DNA of 64,000 nucleotides from Lytechinus pictus (taxonomy: Eukaryota; Echinodermata; Echinoidea; Temnopleuroida; Toxopneustidae): positions 19,917,117 to 19,981,116 of the forward strand of contig NC_087261.1 of NCBI RefSeq assembly GCF_037042905.1, read 5' to 3'. Shown here piece after piece: positions 11,043-21,388 of the stretch. The translations under genes were made by a program, and so were the position numbers. Positions within the stretch are counted from its first letter, which is position 1. Every line of letters starts with the position of its first letter. The notes under the pieces were generated by a model. That model did no database searches, was not told the origin of the DNA, and saw nothing but the letters and a program-made list of their open reading frames with translations.

Positions 11043-12114
11043 GTAAGTATCTTATACACATCTTTTTTTACCTTGAACTTTGTTTCAATGAAATATTTTG
11101 AAAAATGTATCATCAATGATGCTCGGAGAATGAAACATCAGAGGAAAACAGATGATTTTGTCAGATGCACACAGCACGTCTATTTGTCATGTGTTTTAAA
11201 TTTCACGAATCACCATTTTCTCAGAAAGTTGAAAAAAAATAAATGATAATAAAAGATAATAGTAATATAATAATAATAACAATTATATTAACTATGAAAT
11301 TACCTTACCTGTACAATTCATTATTCTTTCAGACAGTTTATGTCTTGCAAGATTCTTAGAAAATGTTTTTAGTCATAATACACATGTACATGTACCACTA
11401 TCAGTTGAAATTAATGGAAATGCCTTACCTGGCTTTCTTTGCTGGATTTTCACCAAACTGTCATTAGTATTTAACCCATGCCAAGCAAAGGTGGTGTATA
11501 GGAATTGGCAATGAACAGACAGGCTAGTCAGTCGGTTGGTCTGTTAAAAATATTTTGGATGGTAACACATGTACTATTTCATTTTCTGTCCAATGCTCAT
11601 GAGACTCTGTGTAGTATTTATTGTGATAATGATAATAACTTTAATGTGTGAATTGCAGCCTTAATAGACTTTGATTATCACTATAAATGTAACTACCCCC
11701 CCCCCCTTTTTTTTTTTTATATAAATACATTCAGTTTTTAATGGAACAAATTTAAACAAAAAAATTGGGATTCTGATTTTTCTTAGACTGACTGCTAGGT
11801 AGGCTTAAACAGGGCAAGGTCACTTTTCTATAGGACACATTTCTTTTTTTTTGTACAGCACAAGTGGGGAACAAACATCCAAGGCCAGTATAAGAGGGGG
11901 CATTGAGGCCAAAAATTGGGCACCCTGATGGTCTTGGATAAGTTTGAGCCCTGTGCCTAAATTATTTGTAAGAATCTATTGAATTTTTTTAGTCTCATAT
12001 GGATGAGCTTATATGTTAAAGGCATTTAATCACTCTTCAAAAGACCTGAGGGTCATCTCTTTCTCAATAATAAGAAGTAGCATTTTCACTTTTTAATTTT
12101 TGTGTGTAAAATTT

Positions 12115-12447
12115 GCTCACTTGCTCGTTTTCTACTCCTCTCCCCTATCTCTATTTCTTTCTCATCCATCATTCCACTATTACCCTCCTCATTTCATGTT
12201 TTTATTTTGCTCGCTTCCTCTCCCTTCCACATTTCTCTGCCTTCCCTCACCCACGGTCTGTTTCTCTTCCCCCTTGCTATCCATGTCACCCCCCCCCTTT
12301 TTTTTCTTCCTCACCTCCCTCATTACCTCTCTCTTTCTTTCCCTCTCCATTTTCCCTCTTTCTCCATTCTCCTGTTTCTCTTGACTTTCCCACCCCCTTC
12401 CAATTCCGTTCACCCCTCTATCTCTCACTCTCTCTCTCATGCTTTAT
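12115..12447 (+). repeat. Long polypyrimidine tract in COX5B intron 3
   Basis: About 330 nt of almost pure C/T on the + strand, running up to GCTTTATACAG, the acceptor of COX5B exon 4. Frames read from it are low-complexity Ser/Pro/Leu artefacts. Confidence 0.95.
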
Positions 12448-12451
12448 ACAG

Positions 12452-12573
12452 GTGAAGAAGAGCAGACACACATCAACTGGATGTGGCTGTATACCGGTGA
12501 ACCTCAGCGATGCGAGTGCGGCCACTGGTTCAAGCTAGCGGAAGTGGAAGGTATAGCCGCCGCCGCACATTAA
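12452..12573 (+). CDS. COX5B: COX5B coding exon 4: zinc-binding C-terminus
   Basis: Starts after the acceptor GCTTTATACAG and encodes CEEEQTHINWMWLYTGEPQR, then CECGHWFKLAEVEGIAAAAH and a TAA stop. The W-x-W-L segment and RCECGHWFKL match the C-terminal zinc-binding half of Vb. The second cysteine pair is C-x-C here, whereas vertebrate Vb has C-x-x-C; I recall the shorter form from other invertebrate Vb proteins, so it is probably lineage-typical rather than a defect. A ~330-nt pyrimidine tract lies directly upstream in the intron. Confidence 0.96.
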
Positions 12574-14717
12574 CCCTCGTACCAACGGCAACACCAACAA
12601 TGAATAAACCAGCCAGTACCCCCATCCGTTGTTCATACATCCTCATGGTCTAATCAAAACACTGAAGTTTTCTTCCAGAAACCAGATCTTACAAATTGCG
12701 ATAATCGAACATGTTTGATGTGAATTACCACAGCGGTTGGGGGTACGCTCAATTGTAATAATTATATATAGCAAACAAGATTTTATTGAGAAAGAAAAAG
12801 AGTTTGTGGATTTTTTTTGTGTTCGTTTTGTTCGATTCTACAAATGTAGGCCCATTTTGATGAATAAAAGGGGAATTTGGAAATTTGACTTGGGGTCAAA
12901 GTAATAATTTGCTGTGGTTGCAAACCATTTCCAGTGTATCATATTTATTCAGCATTGATGAAGTATGAAAATTAACATGAAAATGTACAATATGTTTTGT
13001 TGTAAAGTCTTGTCTGGTTGGGGTTGATAGTTCTACAGGAGTTCAAAGCAAACGATTTGAGCTATGATCGATAATCCCACCAAAAGTAACGAGTGACTTT
13101 ACTAAATCGAGTTGTTGCAATTTTTATCATTTTGTAAAGTAATAATCAATTTATCTCCTTCTTCCTCTCAATCACACATGTACATCAGAATCTGTTTCAT
13201 TATTAACCACTATTACTCGGCAAAACTTTGCAGCTTTTAAAAAATCAACATAATGTTCTATTTATCATATTCAAAAGCATTTTTTTCTGAGTACAAGTCA
13301 AAATGGAAATATGATCTATTCTATTAGAAGTAAACCTTTGTCTTTGATGTCATAAGCAGTCCTCTTTAATGTACGACTTATATGTTACCTCAGAAATGAT
13401 ACAAATTAGATTTGTTTATGTTTGGAGGAAGTGATGGATTCTATGCGTGAATGCTGAAATGGATTTAAAAAGGAGGACTGCATTGGGCAGGCAACGGTTT
13501 TGTTAAGCCTTGTAATATATGTGGTTTAATTAAACCTTGTTGAAATTATTCTTTTTCTCAGTTGGTGTTGTCCTTTCCAAGTGTTTGCATGAATACTGAA
13601 TGCTTGAATCAAACCCTAATTCAAAAGAAACCAAACCAAAACCCAAGGATAGAATCGATATTGATTGAAATAGTAAACGTGAGAGGATCAAAAGGAGTAA
13701 AAGGAGTTTTATCAAACTCGGTTTTAAATGAGAGAGCTATGGAATTTTGAAAAGTACTTGCTTTCTTTATGGGGATCCTCAAATTGGCAAACATGCATCA
13801 AAATGAATGATTTTGTGGGCAACTCTTTTTTTATATACAAATTTTCAGATTTTTACCATTATCTTTCATGCCGCATCTTGCCTCCTGAACACAAAATATT
13901 TCATGGGAAACTTCAATGCACATATTTCCAGGTCGGGGGAAGATTTTTTTAATTGTATAAAATAGAGGAGGAAAATCTGAAAATACGTGTTCAAAATAAT
14001 AGGAGAGTTTTCCACAAAATCATCCAGTTTGAAGCATACCGGTATTTGCCAAATTGAGAATCTTTATAGAAAGTGTTGCAAGACATTTCAAGCCTCAATA
14101 ACGCTCTTATTTTATAACAATTTTGGTTATACTTGTTTTAAATTGCTTCTCTCGTTATACTTTCTCCAATAAGATCGATTCTCTTCTTGGATTTTGGTTT
14201 CCTTTTATCATCTGATATAAAATAAATATGGGTAGCCAATCGATCATAAACGCATTATAAAAAGCCATAATTTTTCTGAAGTGAGCCAAATTATTTCGCT
14301 GCTTTCAAAGTAAAGATAGAACATAGTATTTAGTATTTGAGCAATTCCATTAAGTACATGTTTTTTTTTTTTATAACATTGGACATTTCTGAAATTATTT
14401 CGTTGTATTATTATTATGAAAAAAATTAACGCTATGAAATTATCATGCCATGAGCTATGAGTGTAATGATGCAAACGTGGAGAAGAATGGGGATTGGCAC
14501 ATCTTTAAATAGTAATTTAATGGAATTTGCTTTGATATTTGTGGTCAAGTGGATAAGAGGGGGAATCAGGATGAGGAAGGGGAGAAAGCAAAGGATGAGG
14601 AAGGAGCAGAGTGGAGAATGAGGGATCGGTAGAACGGAGAGTGATATTTAGGGAGGACCAGAGATTGGGAAGAATGATAGAGTCAGACTGATGAATAAAA
14701 AGCACAGCAATTGTTTA
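12574..14717. other. COX5B 3' flank, no gene seen
   Basis: Presumed COX5B 3' UTR to about 12890, then AT-rich sequence with a poly-T run near 14361 and a purine-rich stretch at about 14550-14650. Short frames have no recognisable content. Confidence 0.5.
12863..12868 (+). terminator. Candidate COX5B poly(A) signal
   Basis: AATAAA in GATGAATAAAAGG, about 290 nt after the COX5B stop and followed by T/G-rich sequence. A second AATAAA lies only 30 nt after the stop at 12603-12608. Which one is used cannot be told from sequence alone. Confidence 0.4.
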
Positions 14718-15507
14718 TTAAAGGAGAATGAAACCTTTGGAAGAAGTAAGCTTATTTGAAAAAGCAGAAAATCAAAGAACTAGATCAGCAAACCTTTTAT
14801 CAACATTGGACTTGCAATGTTATGAGCATTTGAATGCCAAGAACACTGAGATTTTTCTGTCGGCCATGCAAACAAGATGTGTGATGTCACACATGTACAA
14901 CTCTCCCTTTATGACAGTGAAAATATACCCCAAAACATCTCGTTGTAATGATATGACAAAGACCATTATATGTTAGGAAACATTTTCATCATATCCTCTC
15001 TTTAAAAAGAGAATCTATTGATGACTGTAAGAGATATTTTGTTAGTAAAAAGTAATGTGGAAGGTATGTACATGTATGTATGACATCACAGATATTGGTT
15101 GTGTTGAAAATAGGAAGATTCACATAGCTTTTGTGATCTCTATATTCAAATGCTCATATCCTCCAAACCATTCAATTTTTACATACCTGGGCCCCGTCTT
15201 ACAAAGAGTTATGATTGATCCAATCAATTAACTCTATGGAAATCCATCAGTGTCATAATTTTTTCTAAAGGAAATTTGCCCAATGACCTTTGTAAACAAA
15301 GAGAAGCAAACTGAATTTTCAAGAAAACAATGCATGAATATACATCATAATTAGAAAATATTTTGAACAAACATGCATAATAGATGTTAACGTTGCTGGC
15401 CGTCCATAGTTGTGATTGATTGGATCAATCGCAACTCTTTGTAAGACGGGGCCCTGTTGTTATTTTGCATCTAATTTAATTGGTTCAAGGGTTACATTCT
15501 TGTTTAA
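14718..15507. mobile_element. MITE (AAAGGAGAATGAAAC ends), interrupted
   Basis: Left end TTAAAGGAGAATGAAACCTT and right end TTCAAGGGTTACATTCTTGT are imperfect inverted repeats. The body has GAGCATTTGAATGCCAAG and its complement. A different MITE is inserted at 15189-15454. An uninterrupted relative lies at 15877-16437. Confidence 0.8.
15189..15454. mobile_element. MITE (GGGCCCCGTCTTACAAAGAG ends) nested in another MITE
   Basis: GGGCCCCGTCTTACAAAGAG at the left pairs with CTCTTTGTAAGACGGGGCCC at the right; inside, TGATTGATCCAATCAA pairs with TTGATTGGATCAATC-type sequence. A second copy lies in FAK at 30031-30291. Confidence 0.9.
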
Positions 15508-15876
15508 TACCACAAGAAGTGATTAGCAAAGACGACTCGAGGCATTAAACTATTGTCTTAGATGATAAAAAAGAAAGCTAACATGTATTCAAAACCACAC
15601 ACACCCCATTTATTGAGACCATTAAGTCACTATACTCTCCACTTAATATTTGAGGGGAAAAATTAATTATTCTTATGATTTATTTGCTTATTCCCCTTTG
15701 TAAAACGCAGCGTTGATGTATTGATACTGCAAAACGTTCACAAAACTTTTTATTACTACGTCAGTACATGAGGTTTCGTTAGGTAAAGAAATAATGAAGG
15801 AGAGGAGAAAGCTATTATAATACGTGTTAAATTTAATAATATTTGTGTGAAGGCATGGATAGAGTGGTCAAAGTAT

Positions 15877-16437
15877 TTAAAGGAGAATGAAACTCTTGGA
15901 GCAAGTTAGCTTTTGTGAAAGCAGAAAAATCAAAGAATAAGATCAACAAAAGTTTGAGTAAAATAGGACTAGCAATACAAGAGTTATGAGCATTTGAATG
16001 TCGAGATCACTAATGCTATGGAGATCCTCCCATTGGCAACGCAACCAAGATCTATGATATCACAGATGAACAACTCTCCCCTTTTGGACACTGAAAATAT
16101 ACCCCAAAACATCTCTTTTTGCTCTTTCTAATCATATGACAAACGATTCATCAATGATATAATGTTGTGAAACCTCTGTACTTCACCTCACCCTGTGATA
16201 GATTCTATAAAAGTGAGAATATAAGTGAAATAAGTACTAAAGCAATGAGGGAGTTGTACGTGTGTGACATCACAGATCTTGGTCGCATTGCCAATGGGAG
16301 GATCTACATGGCATTAGTGATCTCAATATTCAAATGCTCATAACTTTCTTATTATTCATTCAATCTTCCTCAAACTTTCAACAATATGTTTCTTTGATAT
16401 GGATTCAGCTGGTTTCAAGGGTTTCATTCTCCTTTAA
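15877..16437. mobile_element. MITE (AAAGGAGAATGAAAC ends), intact copy
   Basis: TTAAAGGAGAATGAAACTCT at the left and GGGTTTCATTCTCCTTTAA at the right. The two halves are reverse complements over most of their length, including GATCCTCCCATTGGCAACGC and its complement. Confidence 0.85.
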
Positions 16438-16528
16438 TGGCCAATTGTGCTTCAGGTTTTGAAAGTAAAGTAAGAAAAGCTCATAATAATTGAATGTAAC
16501 GTAACAAAGTTATGGTACCTTGCTAATG

Positions 16529-16677
16529 CCACAGTCACATTTTCCATACGGCAAGTTAAAAACGGCTGTTTTATTCAGATTTATTAAAACCACCGATATG
16601 TAGCTGGTACAAACAAAATGTTAAAACGGCTGTTTTCGACTCGCTGTACGGCCGCTTTAGAGCAAAAGTGACTGTCG
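16529..16677. mobile_element. Small MITE, relative of 48611-48731
   Basis: Ends ACAGTCACATTTT and AAAAGTGACTGT are inverted repeats. The interior shares AACGGCTGTTTTCGACTCGC and TGTACGGCCGC with the nested element at 48611-48731. Confidence 0.65.
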
Positions 16678-17306
16678 GGTATAAAAGTCGGTTTCTTGCA
16701 TTTCACACATGAACCCCACAAGCATCTTTTCATGCTATACACTGTAAAAAACTTGGATAAAAGTAAAGCAAAGTAACAACCGACGGTGTTGTAATAACAC
16801 TCATAGGTTTAACTAACACCAAAGTAACATGACAGGTATGGTCCTATACATGTCTGTACACCAATCAACACCGCATATTTTGCTGTGTAACAAAGGTGAA
16901 TGCAAGAAAGTCGCCGTGAAAGACGCTCGGCATCTTCATAGCAGAATCCCTGCTAAAAAGATGATGTGCAGACTTTTAGTAGGGTGACTTGAAAGACTTA
17001 AAATCATCAATCCAGAAGAGAGAAAAAAGTGCATGAATGTCTTGAGGTAGAAAGAAAGAAAGAAACAAAATAAAGTAAATTCACAATGTACATTCATTCC
17101 ACAATTGTTGCCAGGTTGAAAAGTAAAATCCAACTATATTCTTTAAACATACAGTCTTGATATAAGAACTGGTCATTAAAAAGGAAAGGATGTATTTCCC
17201 TGTAAATATACAAAATTAATATCTTTCCTTTGGTGTTGGGGCAGAGTAAATAATTATTGTTTATTTCCATTGATAAATGTATTTTGAAGATATAATCTTG
17301 ATTTTT
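16678..17306. other. Gene-free AT-rich stretch
   Basis: No gene or clear repeat boundary seen. The sequence around 16755-16905 has several TAACA/GTTA motifs and may be an old element, but no ends could be fixed. Confidence 0.4.
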
Positions 17307-18240
17307 GTCTCACCTGCATAGCAGAGTGAGACTATAGGCGCCGCTTTTCCGACGGCGACGGCGGCGGCGACGGCGTCAACACCAAATCTTAACCTGAGGT
17401 TAAGTTTTTGAAATGACAGCATAACTTAGAAAGTATATGGACCTAGTTCATGAAACTTGGCCATAAGGTTAATCAAGTATTACTGAACATCCTGCCTGAG
17501 TTTCATGTCACATGACCAAGGTCAAAGGTCATTTAGGGTCAATGAACTTAGACCATGTTGGGGGAATCAACATCAAAATCTTAACCTAAGGTTAAGTTTT
17601 TGAAATGTCATCATAACTTAGAAAATATATGGACCTAGTTCATGAAACTTATACATCAGGTTAATCAAGTATCACTGAACATCCTGCATGAGTTTCACGT
17701 CACATGACCAAGGTCAAAGGTCATTTAGGGTCAATGAACTTTGGCCGAATTGGGGGTATCTGTTGAATTACCATCATAACTTTGAAAGTTTATGGATCTG
17801 ATTCATGAAACTTGGACATAATAGTTATCAAGTATTACTGAACATCCTGTGCAAGTTTCAGGTCACATGATCAAGGTCAAAGGTCATTTAGGGTCAATGA
17901 ACTTTGGCCAAATTGGGGTATTTGTTGAATTACAGCCATAAATTTGAAAGTGTGTTGGTCTAGTTCATAAAACTTGGACATAATAGTAATCAAGTATCAC
18001 TGAACATCCTGTGCGAGTTTCAGGTCACATGATCAAGGTCAAAGGTCATGTAAGGTCAAAGAACTTTGGCCACGTTGGGGGTATTTGTTGAATTGCCATC
18101 ATATCTCTATAAGTGTATTGGTCTAGTTCATAAAACGTGGAAATAAGAGTAACCAAGTATCACTGAACATCTTGTGCGAGTTATAGTAGTTTTCAAAATC
18201 AGCACTGCTGCTATATTGAATCGCGTGATGCAGGTGAGAC
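17307..18240. mobile_element. Element with internal ~170-bp repeats, each with a DR1 motif
   Basis: Perfect 13-bp inverted ends GTCTCACCTGCAT and ATGCAGGTGAGAC. After a (CGACGG)n-like tract (about 17349-17379) come four to five degenerate tandem units of roughly 160-190 bp. Each contains AACTTAGAAAGT-type and CTAGTTCATGAAACTTGG-type blocks, CAAGTATNACTGAACATCCTG, and the motif AGGTCAAAGGTCA (17519, 17711, 17874, 18036). No coding frame. I recall this repeat as abundant in echinoid genomes. Confidence 0.85.
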
Positions 18241-18508
18241 GGCCAGAGGCATTCCACTTGTTATTCTTTGTATCTTTGGTGACAGCCAACAACCTTGATA
18301 CAAGGACTGTCCTGATTAAAAGAATCACAAAAGGGAAATTTTGTTGAAGCTAAAACCTTTAAAAACAAAATGTTCTCTATATACATATGTACATGAAATA
18401 GATTTCAGTAGGGGGAAAAACCTTCCAAATAAACATTAACTGATTAGGGTCAGATTATATGTGATTATATTGTATATTGTCTCACTTTAAATCAATAACC
18501 TTCCATGA
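18241..18508. other. 3' flank of the LRR gene
   Basis: AT-rich; presumably contains the LRR gene's 3' UTR. No canonical AATAAA on the - strand was found here. Confidence 0.4.
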
Positions 18509-21388
18509 TTACTCTATAGGTTCAAAGTATAAGCCCTCTTCTCCATTTTTATATTCTTTGAATTGGACCTTAAGACCATCTGATTCTGTGCTGATTGCAC
18601 CTTTCTCTCTGTTTCCCTTGTTGATAAGCTGATGTGCCAATGGCTCTTCGTCAGTATCATCTGCATTTCTCAAAGTTGTTTGAGGTCTTGGTAGAGGTGC
18701 AGGGGGTCTTGGCATGTGTCTACTGGTTTGATTATCCATGTAATCTCTGTTCACTTCGCAATGGTTTCTTTGATAGGCAAATGGCCTGTTGCCATGCCAA
18801 CTCATTTGTCGATGTGGCGCTGTATATGTTTGTTTTCTTGGTCTTTTAGGTTCCCGAGCACTCCGGCTGCGACGACAACTTGTGGTCAATGATGTGCCAT
18901 CCATCCCTGTGTCAGTTAGAGTGTCCTGCAGGCAAGTGGTTGATGGCCAATCACCCACTGGACAGGAGAGTCTTTGAGACTTGCCACTACTGAATATCCC
19001 GTCATGATGGGCAGCCATCAAAGAGGTAGCTTCATTATTGGTGAAAGACTTCGGTATGACTCTGGATGAGAGGCTCCGTGTTGGTGCCTTGTCTTTCTGT
19101 ACCGGGAACTTGCTTGATGAATCAGCACATTCCTGATGAAGGTACTGCTCTTTTCGAGACATCACTCCAAAATCTTCAATACTTGAGCAGTGTACTTGTG
19201 GTTGTTTGCGGAGCAAGTGTCCATGCGGTTTGGTTTGTGCTGTTCCAGTAAAACTTTGTTTGCCTCTTCGGGGAATAGTGTTGCTCGACTTGTGAGAAGT
19301 GCAGCATTGACGCATGTGCTCCAAAATAACACCCCCGGCTAAGCTTGCAGTTGCTTCCCTTTCCAGGGCTTGGTGATATCTCCGCAGCTCGGTAACTGGC
19401 TCGCAGATTCCAAACTGACCATGAAGATTACATGATGACTGCAGAGCATCATGGCACAGAGGGCGGCTAAGATCTTGATGAGAGGAGTGCACTCTAACGC
19501 TCCATTGTTTTCCACCAGCGCTGCTTATTGTGTTTCTCCTGTTACAGGAGCGACCATCGGAATCCATGTCGTTTTCAAGTGGCCCAGATAGTTCTGATTC
19601 TCCAAATAATTTTCGAGGATTAGGGGTACTAACTTGATCTAAATCATTCTGGAATTGCGTATTCTCGCTGTCTTTGATCTGCACATCAAGGAGCATGAGC
19701 GATGTTGAGTCATCCATACCTGTGCTTGAGTCTGCCACTTTGAAACCAACATTTTGATAACGCGCAGGCAAAGGAGGTTCACTGATATAGAAATAGACCT
19801 GTTCTCTCCACCTGCAGACTGGTCTTGGAAAGACTACCAAGACCAGAATAACCATAAGCACCAAAGAGAGTACTGCTAAGAACACTATGATGCCCATCTT
19901 TACATCAAACTTGACTTGGACTGCATCATCAGACATTGTAAAAGTTTTGATTGTGCTTCTGATCGGATATTCTAAGGAACCTGTAAGGTCGGGTAAAACA
20001 GATGAAAGACCCAAAGCCTGGGGAGTTGATGAGCAAGTGAAACTTTCTATGGATATACTGCTGATGAGCTTGCCCGATAGATTATCTGGTTTGGTGCATG
20101 CTGCATCAAGGAAAGCTGATGCTTTGTTCAGCTCTGCATAGTGACCCTTCAGGAAGAGTTCATCTGGGCTGAACCTTATTTCTGAAATCCTGCCGGAGTC
20201 CATCCAGTCTTTGAGCCAGGAGATCCAGCAGTCACAATCAAGCAGGTTCCCTCCCAGTCTGAAGTCTGTAACTAGGCTGTCATTTGCAATTTCTAGTTGT
20301 GGCAGGAATGTGAGCTTGTTGAAATGGAAATCGACAGCATGGTGGTTCTGCAGAGGCATGAATATACTTGCTGGTACACTATTAAGATGGTTGTAACTAA
20401 AGTCAATGATAACAATATTTGGACAAGATTGAAAGGTGTCTGCTGACAAGGTTTCTACTTTGTTGTTAGAGACATTGATATATTGGATCATTCCAAGACC
20501 TTCACACCAGCCACCATGCAATGTAGTGATATTATTCCAGGCCACTGTCAATTCAATCAATCCTCTGAGGTTGACAAAGGCACTCCTTGGCAATGCTTCA
20601 ATCATATTTCTGTCCAGGCGAAGGTGCTGCAAGCCAACAAGGGAAGCCAAGCCTGATACAGGGACCTCGGAAAAGAGATTTTCACTCAGAATCAGTTCAT
20701 TCAAAACGTCCAGTCCTGTCAGTGAGTCTGGTAACAACATCCTGAGTCGATTATTACCAAGATTCAACTTCCTCAACTGTTTCAAACCAAGGAAGGCATC
20801 TCCTGATAACATTTGTAACACATTCCGTTGCAAGTGCACCACCTGCAGTTGTGGCAATTGTCCAAAGGCCTGGCTTGGCAATGCTGTAATTGAATTACCA
20901 TCGAGGTGCAAGTACTGCAATCGAAGAAGGCCAGTGAAAGTACCATTTCTTACGCTCCTCAGCTCATTGTTACTCAGGTAGAGGTACTGTAATCTGGAAA
21001 GATTATCTGCCCAACCATCATGAAGGGTGGTGATGGCATTGACTGACAGATCAAGGTAGTACAATCTGGAGAAGTTAGCAAAGTCAGATTCCTGTATCAC
21101 AGAAAGGTTATTCTCTCGCAGCTCTGCCGCACTGGCAAGCTGTTCAGGGTCCAAACCCTCGGGGAAGGCAGCAAGTTCTCGTCCAGTACAGACAATGCAC
21201 TTCTGGTAGTTATGGTAGAGGATTGGATTGTTAAGACACTTCCTCTTTAGCTCACAGGGATTGTTTTCGGTTGATGAAGGAACTGTTGTACAGGCTGTTT
21301 GAAGTGGACTCCAGAAGATCCCGGAAACAACTGCAATGGTCAGCATTGACTGTAGACTTTGTAAGAACATACTGGTGGATGACAGCAT
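18509..21388 (-). CDS. LRR single-pass membrane protein with long cytoplasmic tail
   Basis: One uninterrupted 959-residue frame. Residues about 8-32 are a hydrophobic signal peptide. Cys45, 51, 64 and 67 form an N-terminal cap. Roughly 12 leucine-rich repeats with a 24-residue period run from about 84 to 380 (for example LQYLYLSNNELRSV at 133 and LRKLNLGNNRLRML at 205). A C-terminal LRR cap follows (NLLDCDCW, with Cys385, 387, 431 and 452). A membrane helix lies at about 498-520. The 439-residue tail is Ser- and Arg-rich with no TIR, kinase, Ig or FNIII domain that I can see. It contains YQNV at 544-547, a proline run RPPAPLPRPQ at 894-903, and ends in LYFEPIE. By analogy with LRR receptors it should sit at the cell surface and bind a ligand or another cell; its ligand and true family are not recognised. 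Met1, Met7 or Met15 could be the start, and a 5' untranslated exon may lie upstream. Confidence 0.9.
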   Translation of the reverse strand: MLSSTSMFLQSLQSMLTIAVVSGIFWSPLQTACTTVPSSTENNPCELKRKCLNNPILYHNYQKCIVCTGRELAAFPEGLDPEQLASAAELRENNLSVIQESDFANFSRLYYLDLSVNAITTLHDGWADNLSRLQYLYLSNNELRSVRNGTFTGLLRLQYLHLDGNSITALPSQAFGQLPQLQVVHLQRNVLQMLSGDAFLGLKQLRKLNLGNNRLRMLLPDSLTGLDVLNELILSENLFSEVPVSGLASLVGLQHLRLDRNMIEALPRSAFVNLRGLIELTVAWNNITTLHGGWCEGLGMIQYINVSNNKVETLSADTFQSCPNIVIIDFSYNHLNSVPASIFMPLQNHHAVDFHFNKLTFLPQLEIANDSLVTDFRLGGNLLDCDCWISWLKDWMDSGRISEIRFSPDELFLKGHYAELNKASAFLDAACTKPDNLSGKLISSISIESFTCSSTPQALGLSSVLPDLTGSLEYPIRSTIKTFTMSDDAVQVKFDVKMGIIVFLAVLSLVLMVILVLVVFPRPVCRWREQVYFYISEPPLPARYQNVGFKVADSSTGMDDSTSLMLLDVQIKDSENTQFQNDLDQVSTPNPRKLFGESELSGPLENDMDSDGRSCNRRNTISSAGGKQWSVRVHSSHQDLSRPLCHDALQSSCNLHGQFGICEPVTELRRYHQALEREATASLAGGVILEHMRQCCTSHKSSNTIPRRGKQSFTGTAQTKPHGHLLRKQPQVHCSSIEDFGVMSRKEQYLHQECADSSSKFPVQKDKAPTRSLSSRVIPKSFTNNEATSLMAAHHDGIFSSGKSQRLSCPVGDWPSTTCLQDTLTDTGMDGTSLTTSCRRSRSAREPKRPRKQTYTAPHRQMSWHGNRPFAYQRNHCEVNRDYMDNQTSRHMPRPPAPLPRPQTTLRNADDTDEEPLAHQLINKGNREKGAISTESDGLKVQFKEYKNGEEGLYFEPIE

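Larger units (their letters stand above)
6425..12573 (+). other. COX5B: COX5B gene (coding span, four exons)
   Basis: Whole coding locus for cytochrome c oxidase subunit Vb, a nuclear-encoded zinc-binding subunit of respiratory complex IV on the matrix side of the inner mitochondrial membrane. Coding exons are 6425-6515, 9738-9811, 10943-11042 and 12452-12573; all introns are GT-AG and the phases (1, 0, 1) join cleanly. The total is 387 nt, or 128 residues plus stop, close to the usual length of the vertebrate precursor. Residues 1-30 are rich in Arg, Ser and Ala with no acidic residues, as expected of a mitochondrial presequence. The core matches the family: GIPDNFEHATGLE, then RIVGCICEE, then RCECGHWFKL. 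Introns are 3.2, 1.1 and 1.4 kb and full of repeats. Confidence 0.96.

Noticed and set aside
12100..12538. Ser/Pro/Phe/Leu-rich frames
   Set aside because: Low-complexity readings of the pyrimidine tract before COX5B exon 4; the same applies to 58517-59009 and 62565-62810 on the other strand.
16936..17133. Small - strand hydrophobic frame
   Set aside because: Aromatic/Ser-rich reading of AT-rich DNA without signal-peptide context or homology that I can recognise.
18634..20981. Several + strand frames of 60-180 residues
   Set aside because: They are antisense to the LRR gene and show no domain; codon structure belongs to the - strand frame.
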